Source: Eriocheir sinensis
Lineage: Eukaryota; Arthropoda; Malacostraca; Decapoda; Varunidae
DNA length: 64,000 nt
Direction of reading: 5' to 3'
Assembly (NCBI RefSeq): GCF_024679095.1
Contig: NC_066568.1
Span: forward strand, 526,122 to 590,121
A model generated the notes under the pieces. It saw nothing but the letters and a program-made list of their open reading frames with translations. It searched no databases and was not told the DNA's origin. Positions within the stretch are counted from its first letter, which is position 1, and the number at the start of each line of letters is the position of its first letter. Made by a program: the position numbers and the translations under genes. Below are positions 35,561-46,363 of this stretch, piece after piece.

Positions 35561-38497
35561 CCTAGAAAGAGGCTTATTGTTCCTGCTGCCCGAGTGCCAA
35601 GGCTTGTTTCATGTGTTGAGTCTTGGTGCACTGTTGCCAAGGCTACCTTCTCTGATGTTAATTCCTTGTATCAGGGCCTTGTTGCAGTTATTGAAGGCTT
35701 TGTGTCCCCATCTTATAGGGCTCCTAGGGTATGTGCCGTCACTCATTGCTCCTCCTCTTATGCTAAGGATCCTGTCATACTTTCTTGCCAGCAAACTCTT
35801 GCCACCTATCAGCGGCGATGGCAGCGTGACCCCACCGACTATGATGCCAGGGATGCAATGGTGTCTGTTGCTCGACACCTCACTGACCTTCGTCAACAGG
35901 CTCGGCAGCGATACTGGGGTGACTTCTTGGGGCGGCTGCGTAAGACTCAGACACTGCAGAGGATTTGGCTCCATGTCAACAGGGTCAGGGGCAAACCTAA
36001 CCATCCCGTTAGGGATCCTGATCCTGCTGGGAGGGCACAGATTTTATTGCAAACATGGACGAATGCCTCTGCTGTGGCTGGGCTGCCTGCCACCCATCGA
36101 GATGCTCTTGCCAGCCATCAGCTGCGGCGCATGGCCCTTGTACATCATAATGTGGCCCTGGTAGACGACACTTGTGTTCCTTTTACTTTGGATGAGCTCC
36201 TCCGCGCTATTCGGCCTGGCAAGTCGACGGCCCCTGGTCAGGATGGTTTAACCTATGACGTCCTTTACCCTCTCCTTGCCCTGCCTGATAACTCCATTCT
36301 TGATCTCTTTAACATGTCGTATTCCTCCAGTGTTTTGCCTCCTTCATGGAAATCTGCTCTCATTGTTCCCATCCCTAAGGGTGACGGCACTTTTCGTCCA
36401 ATTTCTCTCACCAGTTGTTTATGCAAGCTAATGGAAAGGGTCATCCTGCAACGACTCATCTATAAGGTGGGTGACTTGATGTCCCCTAATCTCCATGGGT
36501 TTATGAAGGGTCGCTCCACTGCCAATTGTTTTGTTAAATGTTTGAGTAATGACACTGTCACCTGCAGAGCTTTTATAGACCTCAAGGGTGCCTTTGATAG
36601 GGCCAATAAAGATGTTATCATGGAGGAACTCATCATGAAAGGTGTGAAAGGGAGACTTTTAGGGTGGATCAGGGAGTATTTGTACAACAGACGGGCTAGG
36701 GTATGGTTCCAGGGTGCAGTATCAACTGAAGAGTCCTTTGACCTAGGCACCCCTCAAGGTGGAGTCCTCACCCCCATGTTATTCAATATCCTTATGGATA
36801 AGATTGCCCGGCACTCCTTTCCTCGGGGCACTGAAATTGTCATTTATGCCGACGACATCCTCATTCAGTGTGATTCCCCTGGAACCCTGACCACAGCCCT
36901 GCAGCACCTTGAGGACCTTTGTATACATATGGGTCTGATCGTCAATGCCTCAAAAACTAAATATCAGACAAGTCTCAAAATATGTCGTTCACCGAGCTTT
37001 AATACTGTCGCCTTAGGCCGAGTACAATGTTATAAGTATTTAGGAGTGCAACTTAGTTTTAAGAAGTATACCCATTGCGTTGACTATGTACACAATCTCT
37101 GTCTACCTCGCCTTGCCCCGTTACGTGTATTAGCAAACAGGGGTCTTGGAGCAGGAACTCCCATTCTTAGGATGTTCTATCCCTCTGTCATTCGGTCTCT
37201 GATTGATTATGCTGCACCAGTTCTGGTGCGTTGTAGCCCCTCTCAACTGAAGCCCTTGGAGCTCATACAAAATGAGGCAATGCGGATTATTCTGGGTTGT
37301 CCCAGGACGGCAAAGCTTGAAGTCCTCCGAGCTGAGTTGGAACTGCCCAGTGTTGTCTGCAGAATTCAGGAAATTACTTGCCGCACAGTCTGCCGCATGA
37401 TTTGTCACGGGGACACTCAGCTTAGGCAGGCTCTTGGTAACTTTCAGCCCACCCCTAACATTCCAGCCAAATCGTACCTTAGAAAGCTCCACAAGCTCTT
37501 ATCTGACTTTGGTGTCCTTGAACCGTGTATTGCCCTCATTAGCAGCCATTGTTATCCCTCTTGGAAACCTCGTAGAGTCAGTGTTGATATAGAAAAATTA
37601 GATAAACCTAAAGATTCTTGGCTTTCTCAAGTCCTGCAGGACCATTTTCTGACCAAATTGTCTGCATATCCCTGCACCCAGGCTGTCCATGTGTTTTGTG
37701 ATGGATCTGTCAATGGCACCAAGACTGGTTGTGGATTATTTATTAGGGACTATGCCACCCCCTCTGAATACACTGACACTGAGGTTTCTAAGAGGCTTCC
37801 TGATCATCTGTCTTCCACAAGGGCAGAACTCTATGCCATATATGAAGCCCTCCATATCACTGTAGCTCTCGGGAAAGATGTGTACCTGTTTGTTGATAGT
37901 CAATGTGCCTTGTATGCTCTTCTGTCCTCCTCCCCTTCTGACTGTGATATAGTCAATAAGTGCCTTAGTGCCCTTAGCCTGCTGGAGCGCTGTGGTGCTA
38001 CTGCACACTTCATCTGGGTGCCCTCACATGTTGGGCTGCCCCATAATGAAAAGGCAGACAGACTTGCTCGTGCTGCCTCTGATGATCTCAATGTACACCC
38101 AGGTGTTGAATACACCTATAATTATGTTAAGAATAGACTTAGATCCCTTGTTAGTGAGTCTGTTACCAGTCAGCTTGCCTTGAGGTGTCAGGATGGTAGT
38201 CCCTCCAGCATTCACTATGCCCAGGTATCAAGTATCTGCACCCACACTTATGGTAGGCTTAGTGCATCCTATGATCTGGTGGTGATGCGGCTGAGGCTGG
38301 GCTACAGATATTACTGGGAGGTCAGTGGGGCTGACCCTGTACCGCGCCGCTTGTGTGCCAGGCCAGGGGTCACACGCTCAAACACTGTGTCCTGCAATGT
38401 TCTGCTATTAGTGCCTACCGCCCACAGGGCCACTGGGACCTGCCTGGCCTGGTGGGCTGGTTCATTAACAATAATGTTCTTTCAGCTGTGCTATTAG
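35327..38497 (+). CDS. I-type LINE ORF2: endonuclease end, reverse transcriptase, RNase H
   Basis: An unbroken frame runs on for over 1,050 codons. RT blocks: STAPGQDGLTYDVL near 36226, FRPISLTSCLCKLMERV near 36392, HGFMKGRSTANC near 36496, FIDLKGAFDRANK near 36572 (catalytic Asp), GTPQGGVLTPMLFN near 36748 and IYADDILIQ near 36841 (catalytic YADD). RNase H blocks: FCDGSVNG near 37694, RAELYAIYEAL near 37822, FVDSQCALY near 37890 and WVPSHVGLPHNEKADRLARAA near 38016-38076, so all acidic and His positions are present. The open frame begins inside the MITE, at 35270, by chance. It ends in a frameshift near 38355, after which the true C-terminus continues to ~38619 in another frame, where a GHTLKHCVLQC Cys/His block is readable. 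Confidence 0.9.
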   Translation, partial: SHLTTNVNGIRWKAFLDATDTVTLTGDSVPTHTQGGRLDYVALSNMPPCSIETCLLPTLLSDHFALETTLPWSFVPITPRKRLIVPAARVPRLVSCVESWCTVAKATFSDVNSLYQGLVAVIEGFVSPSYRAPRVCAVTHCSSSYAKDPVILSCQQTLATYQRRWQRDPTDYDARDAMVSVARHLTDLRQQARQRYWGDFLGRLRKTQTLQRIWLHVNRVRGKPNHPVRDPDPAGRAQILLQTWTNASAVAGLPATHRDALASHQLRRMALVHHNVALVDDTCVPFTLDELLRAIRPGKSTAPGQDGLTYDVLYPLLALPDNSILDLFNMSYSSSVLPPSWKSALIVPIPKGDGTFRPISLTSCLCKLMERVILQRLIYKVGDLMSPNLHGFMKGRSTANCFVKCLSNDTVTCRAFIDLKGAFDRANKDVIMEELIMKGVKGRLLGWIREYLYNRRARVWFQGAVSTEESFDLGTPQGGVLTPMLFNILMDKIARHSFPRGTEIVIYADDILIQCDSPGTLTTALQHLEDLCIHMGLIVNASKTKYQTSLKICRSPSFNTVALGRVQCYKYLGVQLSFKKYTHCVDYVHNLCLPRLAPLRVLANRGLGAGTPILRMFYPSVIRSLIDYAAPVLVRCSPSQLKPLELIQNEAMRIILGCPRTAKLEVLRAELELPSVVCRIQEITCRTVCRMICHGDTQLRQALGNFQPTPNIPAKSYLRKLHKLLSDFGVLEPCIALISSHCYPSWKPRRVSVDIEKLDKPKDSWLSQVLQDHFLTKLSAYPCTQAVHVFCDGSVNGTKTGCGLFIRDYATPSEYTDTEVSKRLPDHLSSTRAELYAIYEALHITVALGKDVYLFVDSQCALYALLSSSPSDCDIVNKCLSALSLLERCGATAHFIWVPSHVGLPHNEKADRLARAASDDLNVHPGVEYTYNYVKNRLRSLVSESVTSQLALRCQDGSPSSIHYAQVSSICTHTYGRLSASYDLVVMRLRLGYRYYWEVSGADPVPRRLCARPGVTRSNTVSCNVLLLVPTAHRATGTCLAWWAGSLTIMFFQLCY

Positions 38498-38738
38498 TGA
38501 GTATCCTGCATTTGCCCCTAGATTGTAGTCCATATGTACAGTCCCTTATGTCTGCTCCCTTGACTAAATCAAGGCCTTTATTTTTTAAGCACTTGTCCCC
38601 TACCATTGTATCTTTTTAGTTTTTCCTGGTGCTACTTACACATGTATCCTTAGTTGTATAATCACACTCTGTACTGCCTGGGGGTTGGGATGGCATGCTC
38701 CTCCCTTCTCCTTTGTTGTTTTACTTGCAACAATAAAC

Positions 38739-38763
38739 TATCAATCAATCAATCAATCAATCA
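38739..38763 (+). repeat. (ATCA)n tail of the I-type LINE
   Basis: About six ATCA/TCAA units after an AATAAA-like CAATAAAC word, forming the 3' tail. Confidence 0.85.
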
Positions 38764-39089
38764 CCTATAATGTTACGCTGTAGTGTCATGTGTTACCTGT
38801 GCACGCTTCAGTAAAGGTTGATCGTCGCTCTCTTGTTTCACTTCCCCTCCACGAACAAAGGTGTCGGCAGGGCTGTCTTTCCTGGCGCCAGCGTGTGTGG
38901 CAGATGGCTTCCTCCTCTTTGGTTTCATTCTTTATGTTATTTTCCATTTTGTTTCCTTTCCTTTATTCCTTTTTTATCACCTCATTTTCCCTCATTTTCC
39001 TTTTCTCCTCCTCCTTTTTCTTCTCCTTCTCCCCCTCCTCTTCTTTTATCTCTTCCTCTCCTCCTCTCTCCATATATGTCTCTCATCCG

Positions 39090-39091
<2 letters not shown>
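38764..39091. other. T-rich unassigned sequence
   Basis: Passes from unique sequence into T/C-rich sequence from ~38930; no gene seen. Confidence 0.5.

Positions 39092-39171
<80 letters not shown>
39092..39171. repeat. (CT)n microsatellite
   Basis: About 40 CT units. Confidence 0.97.
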
Positions 39172-39176
<5 letters not shown>

Positions 39177-39780
39177 CCCCTCTCCCTTCCTGCCTTCCTT
39201 CATTCCATTCCCTTCCCTTCCCTTCCCTTCCATTCCATTCCATTCCCTTGCCTTCCCTTCCCTTGTCTTTCCTTCCCTTCCCTTCTCTTCCTTTCCCTTC
39301 CCTTTCCTTCCCTTCCCTTGCCTTCCCTTCCATTCCTTCCTTCCATTCCTCTTTCCTTCCCTTCTCTTCCCTTTCCGTTCCTTTCCGTTCCTTCCCTTCC
39401 CTTCCCTTCTCTTTCCCTCCCTTCCTCTCCCTTCCATTTCATTGCCTTCCCTTCTTTTCCCGTCCTTTCCCTTCCCTTCCTTCCATTACATTCCCTTGCC
39501 TTCCCTTCTCTTCTTTTTCCTTCCCTTCCCTTCTCTTCTCTTCTCTTTCCTTCCCTTCCCCTCACTCCTCGAAATACTGTTATCTGTCACACCCTCCTCC
39601 TCTTCCCCTTCTGCTCCTTCCTCTCTTCCTGTTCTCTTATTCTCCTTTCTCTTTCCCTCCTCCCTTCCCCTCTTTCCTATCAAACCTCCCTCCTCTCGCT
39701 CCTCCCTCATTCCTCTCCCTCTCCCTTCTCCTCCATCCATTCCCTTTCCTCTCTCACCCACACAAGGAAGAGGAGAAAAG
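39172..39780. repeat. CCTTC/CCATT pentamer array and polypyrimidine tract
   Basis: Dozens of TTCCC, TTCCA and TTGCC pentamers to ~39560, then C/T-rich sequence. It reads open in all three plus frames, which is a compositional artefact. Confidence 0.94.
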
Positions 39781-40500
<720 letters not shown>

Positions 40501-40860
40501 AAGAAAGTTTAAAGGACGGAAAGAATTAGGGAAGGAAAGAAGGAAGGAAAGAGACCAGAATGCTAAGAAAGGCGACGAAAAGAAAAGGAAAAAGAAAAAG
40601 ATACGGAAAAGGTTGAAAAGACGGAGGAAAAACAGGAAAAAAAAACAAGAACGAAAAGCGAAATGAGAAAAAGAAGAGAAAGAGGAAAGAAACTGAAAGA
40701 AGGAATAAATAAAATAAATAAAGCAACATTAGAATGAAGAGACAGAAGGAGACACAAACAAATGAAGGAAAGGAAGAGAAAGAAAGCAACAGATATTGAG
40801 AGCGAAAGACAGGGGAAGAGGAGGAGGAGGAGGAAGAGGAGGAGGAGGAGGAGTCAAGGT
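40501..40860. other. A/G-rich purine tract
   Basis: Strand-asymmetric purine tract (GAAAG/GGAAA words) without a credible gene. Confidence 0.75.
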
Positions 40861-40898
40861 AAATTATTTCTATGTTGCTCTTCTCTTAAATTTAAAGG

Positions 40899-40978
40899 CG
40901 TTGTTGTTGTTGTTGTTGTTGTTGTTGTCGTCGTTGTTGTTGTTTCTGCTGCTCATGACAGTGATGATAGAGTAGTAA

Positions 40979-41021
<43 letters not shown>

Positions 41022-41075
41022 TGTAGTGATAGTAGTAGTAGTAATAGTAGTAGCAATAGTAGTAAAAGTAAAAGG
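40899..41075. repeat. (GTT)n and (AGT)n arrays replacing the provirus 3' end
   Basis: GTT units at 40899-40945 and AGT units at 40978-41075; the env reading stops at the AGT array. Confidence 0.95.
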
Positions 41076-41084
41076 AGCGATGAG

Positions 41085-42532
41085 ACCACGTCACGTCCGA
41101 TGTGGAAGGGGGCGCGATGAACCGTCAGCGGGGCGTCACCGTCCATAGTAGCAGAGGCAGGGAGGCTGAAGGCGTCGGAGTGGGCACTACAGCCCATACC
41201 GAGGCTGAGGAGACCCGTCCCGTTGATGGTCTGCCTGTATTTGGAGACCGGGCTGTCCGGGCAGACCATGGTGACCACCTGGGGAGTATCGGTAGCGAAG
41301 ACCCAGCCCGCAGGAGACGGGATGAAGACCGGGGGGAAGACTCTGAGGAGAGACTTAGAACACAGCGAGAGGGCGTCTGGGCGATCGAGAAAGAGAGCGA
41401 TCTCGCAGCGCTGGACAGAAGTCGAGTAGACAGGGGCGACAGGGGGACATACATAGAGCAGGTGGTGTTTAGTACAGCGGTCCAAGGAGTCCAAGAGCAT
41501 ATAGTGAGTGCGGTCTTCAGAAACCGCAAGGTAAGTGGAAAGCGTGTCGGTGTGCAGAAAATATGGCGTGCCATCAAGATGAAAAGGCAACGCGTCCATT
41601 TTAAACACATCGAACACGTCAGAGGGATCCCCTTTCATGGGGATTTGTAAGTAGAAGTGAAGGGTTCCTGAGGAAAGCGTACCTTTAGAAATAACCCTAG
41701 AGACATCTCTATACAATGCTAAATATTCATGTGCTGCAGGGAAAGTAAGCCTGGGTAATGGAGTGACGCATTGCTGAGCACACGAAATAGTACATCATTC
41801 GGAAGGAGGAGAGGGGAAACCTGCGTTTGGGACAGCTGCTGAAGGCCAAGCTTGAGATTCAGAGTATCATGATTCAGGTCACTAAGTGCCAACTGAATGA
41901 GAAGGATAGTCTCCAAAATACGCATTTCCCCTTCAATTTGCAAGGTTTTAGTGAGAACTGACGGATAATAGCTGAGGCCAAAGCCGAGGCGGACTCTAGA
42001 CGGAGATGGCAGAATGAACATGACGGAGGTCCCGAACTGTGGCGTTGAGGACTTCCTGATGGAGGTTAAGTTGACGTCTCTCTTCTGTGGACAGAGTGTA
42101 GAGCTGGGAGAGCTTCCCGTGTATCACATCTATTTGGGCCTGAGTGGCCGTACCGAAAAGGAGGTTTGCTACCGAGCCAAGGAAATCCACGGCTCCTCGC
42201 TTCTGGCGAGTCCGAAACGGGCTGCCATCTCTACCACTCATAGCCGACAGAAAGCTGTTAAGATCTTTGAATAACTTCTCAAACTCAATGTGAAAAGAGT
42301 CTAGAGTGCGCCTGAGTAGACCAACAGTAGGGAACGATTGATTCATATGTTCAATCGACCATGAAACTTCCGCTGTTAGATTTGCCACGTTGATGAGAGG
42401 ACGTTGGATGTCGTCCGTCTTGATGACGACGGGGACAACATAGTACCGTCCTGTCAACAGCATCTTAAAGACTGGGGAGAAGACGAGGCCGGGACGAATG
42501 GGTTGCTCCCGGGAGGGATCAAGGGAAGACAA
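41085..42532 (-). pseudogene. Envelope gene, F-type fusion protein family, broken
   Basis: The minus-strand reading begins at ~42532. Near 42195-42215 is a furin-type basic site (Arg-x-Arg-x-Lys-Arg), followed immediately by a Gly/Ala/Phe-rich segment that matches the placement of the fusion peptide in gypsy env and baculovirus F proteins. A long ectodomain with several Cys follows. Frameshifts lie near 42010 and 41735, and the reading ends at the AGT array near 41085 before any membrane span. The protein would mediate membrane fusion in an intact element; here it is broken and C-terminally lost. Confidence 0.8.
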
Positions 42533-42571
42533 GGAGAGGGCAACACCCAGGATCTGTAATTATAGGGGGCA

Positions 42572-44430
42572 TCAGTTCGTTGGTCGTTGGCGATACTCAA
42601 GAGGGCGGTCCATCACATTGGGGAGAGAAGGGGGTACCGTATTGGAGCGTAATGAGCGACTGACACAGGGCTCTGAAGGAGCTGAGGGAACCAATGAGGG
42701 GACCTCTGAAGCATCTGAGGAGACAGGAGCCGGTGAGGAGAGCTCGGAAGGAGCTGGAAGGGACAATGGCAGCGGCTCCTCGGGGGAATAAGTCATGGGG
42801 AGTGGGTCCACTTCTACTACTTGATCAGGGAGAGGGTATGCACGCCTGACATTAGGAGAGTCATGGAAGCCAAGAGAGTCCTCGTGAACGACCTGAACAT
42901 TATTTGTGTGAACTGTCTTGATCTTACCACCTCTAACATGACGCAGTCGTAAGACTACAGGGCTTATTTTTTCTAGCACCCTAAAAGGTCCATTGAACAA
43001 GGGCTGGAGCTTCTTTGGTTCGCCCTTTGTACATACATGCCTTAAGTAGACCCGATCTCCTACTACCACCTGTTTGGGTTTGGATTTCCTAAACATTCTT
43101 TCTGACTCCTGCCATCCTATATCTATATTGGTCTGACATAGTTTATAGGTCCGCTGCGCGACACTAGAAGTATAAGGAGTTGTCCTTAGATGATCAATCT
43201 GTAACAACTGAGTCAACTCTCGTAAGAGAGTGTTGACGAACTCCTTTCCTTGATCCGTGACTAGAATCGGCGGGATGCTGTGTACACAGACTACGTTCTT
43301 GTAGAACGCAGCTGCCACTTCCTTGGCTGCCTTCGTACGAAGGGGGGTTGCTACCAAGAAGCGTGACAGGACGTCTATCACTGTCAGTACATACCTATAG
43401 CCTTCGTCTGAAACAGACAAAGGTCCGACAATATCCATATGGACTCTGTCAAACGGTTGGCCAACCTCTGGATACCTCATAAGTGGAGCTGGCGGGGATC
43501 CCCTCTTCTTAAACCGACAACAGACAGGACAAGATCTGACATATTGCTCCACGTCCGCCTTCATTCCCGGCCAGTACGCAAACTTGCGACAGCGTGCCAA
43601 CGTAACCTTAGTGCCTCCATGCCCTGCAGGTAGCATGGAATGCGCCAAAGCTAACGCGTTAGGAATGTAGCTTGGTGGAACGATAACCAGTCTTTTCTGC
43701 TTGTTGTATTCATCGCAAACATCGCGGTAGAGAATGCCGTTCTCTACACACACTTCACTAAGAGGCAGTTTTTTGAAGTGCCTCTTAGCTGCATTTAACG
43801 TTACATTGCTCCTCTCTGCAACCTTTCGCTCATCTCTCTCATGTACGTTACCACCGGTGGTTTGTTCAAAAGCATGCTTCAATTCTCTCAGTTCAGGATC
43901 GCGATCCTGGTGCTCCATGAGTCCAGCAAGACTCCAATGGAGAAACTTATCCTGTTTGTCATGTCCCTCCGGAGAGGCGACAGACATGTCCTGTCCACCC
44001 GTAAGGGTGACAGACATAATTCGAGCTTCCAATTCGCCTTCTATCACGTCACTCTCCTGATTCCTAATCCTTGACAAAAAATCTGCTACCATGTTGCTGG
44101 AGCCTGGGAGATAATCAATACTAAAGTCAAATTCTCCTAGAAGTGTCTGCCAGCGTGCAATCCTGCTGCTAGGTACTGTGCTTTTTAACAGCCAAGTCAG
44201 TGGTCTATGGTCCGACAGGATGTGTATCCTATAACCCAAGATAAGGGGTCGGTTAGTACTGAGGCCATAGATGACTGCTAAAGCTTCTCTCTCTACCGCT
44301 GAGTAGTTACGTTCTGCTCCATTCAGGGTTCTACTAAAATATGCTATGGGACGTAAACTACCATTTTCATCCTTTTGTTGCAACACACCACCTATTGCCT
44401 TATCTGACGCATCTGTGGTGAGATTGAAGG
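42572..44430 (-). pseudogene. RNase H and integrase of the Ty3/gypsy pol, integrase internally deleted
   Basis: The frame covers RNase H (AYFSRTLNGAERNYSAVEREALAVI split over 44320-44260; SDHRPLTWLL near 44195) and integrase. The zinc region is near 43650-43510 (AHSMLPAGH and CPVCC). The first catalytic Asp is in MDIVGP near 43435 and the second in VTDQGKEF near 43255. After TTPYTSS near 43170 the sequence jumps to a late block, so the segment with the catalytic Glu is missing. The C-terminal part ends in a Pro/Ser-rich tail at 42572. The enzyme cannot be active. Confidence 0.88.
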
Positions 44431-45558
44431 CTTCCGGAAATCCGGAAAGGCTAAAACAATGTCAGTCGTTAGACTGTTCTTTAGTGTGCTAAATGCATGC
44501 AATGCCTCTTCATTCCACTCCAGATGTGTCTTATCATTCTTGGTTACTTTCCTCCCTTTGAGTAAATTATTAAGTGGGGATGCTATCTTGGCAAAGTCTT
44601 TAATGAATTTCCTATAAAAGTTAACCAATCCCAGGAAACCTTGAAGTTCTTTGACTGTTTTCGGAGGAGTGAGTTGTTGCACCGCCTGTACCTTTGAGGG
44701 CTGAGGCTTCAAGCCAGAAGCACTAACAATGTGACCCAGATAATCTACTTGCTCTTTGAAAAAGGAACACTTATCTAGTCTTAAGGACAGGTGAGCCTTC
44801 TGCAGTCTGTCCAAGACGGCATGGAGGTTCTTTAGGTGATGGTCCATGTCTTTCCCTTGTACTATCAAATCATCAAGGTATACATGTACAATTCTTCCTG
44901 TCAGACCTATGAGAACTTGATTCATGATCCGTTGATAGGCTGCAGGTGCTGTTTTTAATCCAAAGGGGACTGTAGTGAATTCATAGAGGCCATAAGGTGT
45001 CGTGAAGGCTGTCAAGTGTTTAGATTCCTCTGCCAATGGGACTTGGTGGTAGCCCTGGCGCAAATCAAGGGAGGTGAATACTTTACTTTCCCTAACTGTT
45101 GCAAAATGAGGTTAATGTTAGGGAGGGATGTTTGTCATCAATCAATTCATCGTTCAAAGCGCGGAAGTCGAGACAAAGTCTGACTCCACCATCTTTTTTA
45201 GCAACAGGGACTAGAGGTGCGCTGTAGGGTGACGCACTAGGGCGTATAATACCCTGGGCCTCAAGGTCCTTGAGCTGAATCTCTATTTCTTTATGATATT
45301 TTACTGGTATTGGGTATGGCTTTTTATATATAGGCTTGTCATTTTTTAGCCTTAAAGTGTGAATATAATAGGGGGTAATAGTGAGTGGCTCGTTTTTAGA
45401 GCAAACACATCAGGATACTTGCGGGTTAGGCCCTTCAGACAGCAATTTTCCCGTTGTGAGGGTAAAAATAGCTCGTCTATCAGCTTATCGAGTACCATCT
45501 GCTTACTTGACTGGGTGACAGGCGGCTTTGTAGCTGTTTTGTGACAGCCGCTACACAT
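44392..45558 (-). pseudogene. Reverse transcriptase of the Ty3/gypsy pol, frameshifted
   Basis: The first part (45400-45120) gives the IRPSASPYSAPLVPVAKKDG and LCLDFRALN blocks. After a one-base shift near 45095 the reading continues with RQGYHQVPLAEESKHLTAF near 45060, FGLKTAPAAYQRIMNQ near 44960, and VYLDDLIVQ near 44880 (catalytic YLDD). The RT-RNase H connection with GFLGLVNFYRKFIKDFA is near 44620. A second shift near 44430 leads into RNase H, whose first catalytic Asp lies in a TTDAS block. Confidence 0.88.
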
Positions 45559-45872
45559 TCATTAGTCGATGATTGATAGTATTCTGAGTGACAAGAATAA
45601 ATGTGTCCCATCACTTCACCTGTTGGCATCTCAATAGTTTCTTCAGTTGGGTTAGCATAGGGAATGATGAATTTGCCTTTGGTTTGTTTGACGTTAGGAG
45701 TTAAGGTTACTAACCCGGGAAATAAAAATGAAGAAGGGATATCATTGGACCTTGGGAGAAATAAGGCTTGCTGGGCTCTGCCAATCTCTGCCTCCAGAGT
45801 GACATACCCTGCCGTGCCTGGTAGCAAGGACGCCACGTTAATAGCGTATGCTTTCACTGGTACTTCCTCCAT
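45480..45872 (-). CDS. Pol segment between protease and RT
   Basis: An open 130-codon frame between protease and RT contains a PGLVTLTPNVKQTKGKFIIPYANPT stretch with the form of the spacer seen before RT in gypsy-type pol. No enzymatic motif was recognised. It is separated from the protease frame by a short overlap in another frame. Confidence 0.6.
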   Translation of the reverse strand: MEEVPVKAYAINVASLLPGTAGYVTLEAEIGRAQQALFLPRSNDIPSSFLFPGLVTLTPNVKQTKGKFIIPYANPTEETIEMPTGEVMGHIYSCHSEYYQSSTNECVAAVTKQLQSRLSPSQVSRWYSIS

Positions 45873-45902
45873 CTCGTCTAAAGTAGGTTTAAGGTCGGTT
45901 AG

Positions 45903-46363
45903 TCAATCTTCTGGGTACGGGCTCATATCGTCCGCAGCCAGGGAATGAACTTCCACTGGGTAGGCGCCCACCATTACACTAAACTGCCCAGGTGTGGCCA
46001 GCGGTGCAGCTACCACATTTTGTCTCCACATAAATTCTAGGCCCAACAAAACTGCTGTTGGTAACACTATACCTTGTGATATTACTACAAACTTTTCTAT
46101 AATTTCTCCGTGCCCAAAGTCTACTACTACTTCGGCTATTCCTTTATTAGGGATTGGAGTCCGATCTACCCCTTGTATGGAGAGAGGTTCTGTAACTATC
46201 ATCTTCCCGCCTACCTTCCTAAATAAATCTTCTTCTATTAGGGACGCTCCTGCTCCTGTGTCTAGCATTGCGTAAACCATCTCCTTTTGTGCATTAGCGC
46301 CTACGCACAATCTCAACGTGAGGGCGTTGGTAGGGCCGTGGACTGCCGCAGCTACTCTGGGGT
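45903..46363 (-). CDS. Retropepsin-type aspartic protease
   Basis: The frame holds AMLDTGAGASLIEEDLF near 46270-46220, with the catalytic Asp-Thr-Gly, and an AVLLGLEFMW block near 46045 that matches the conserved Leu-Gly region. Upstream the frame is open into the A-run at 46366-46387 (minus strand), so it is reached from gag by changing frame there. Processing of Gag-Pol is the expected role. Confidence 0.82.

Larger units (their letters stand above)
32789..38763 (+). mobile_element. I-type LINE with RNase H, nearly full length, split by a hAT MITE
   Basis: ORF1 with zinc knuckles (32789-34558) is followed at once by ORF2, with endonuclease, RT, RNase H and a C-terminal Cys/His block, then a 3' region and a tail of ATCA repeats at 38739-38763. 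RNase H in ORF2 and a simple tetranucleotide tail suit the I superclade. The 5' end is not defined. The endonuclease region is damaged and interrupted at 34967-35318. Confidence 0.9.
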
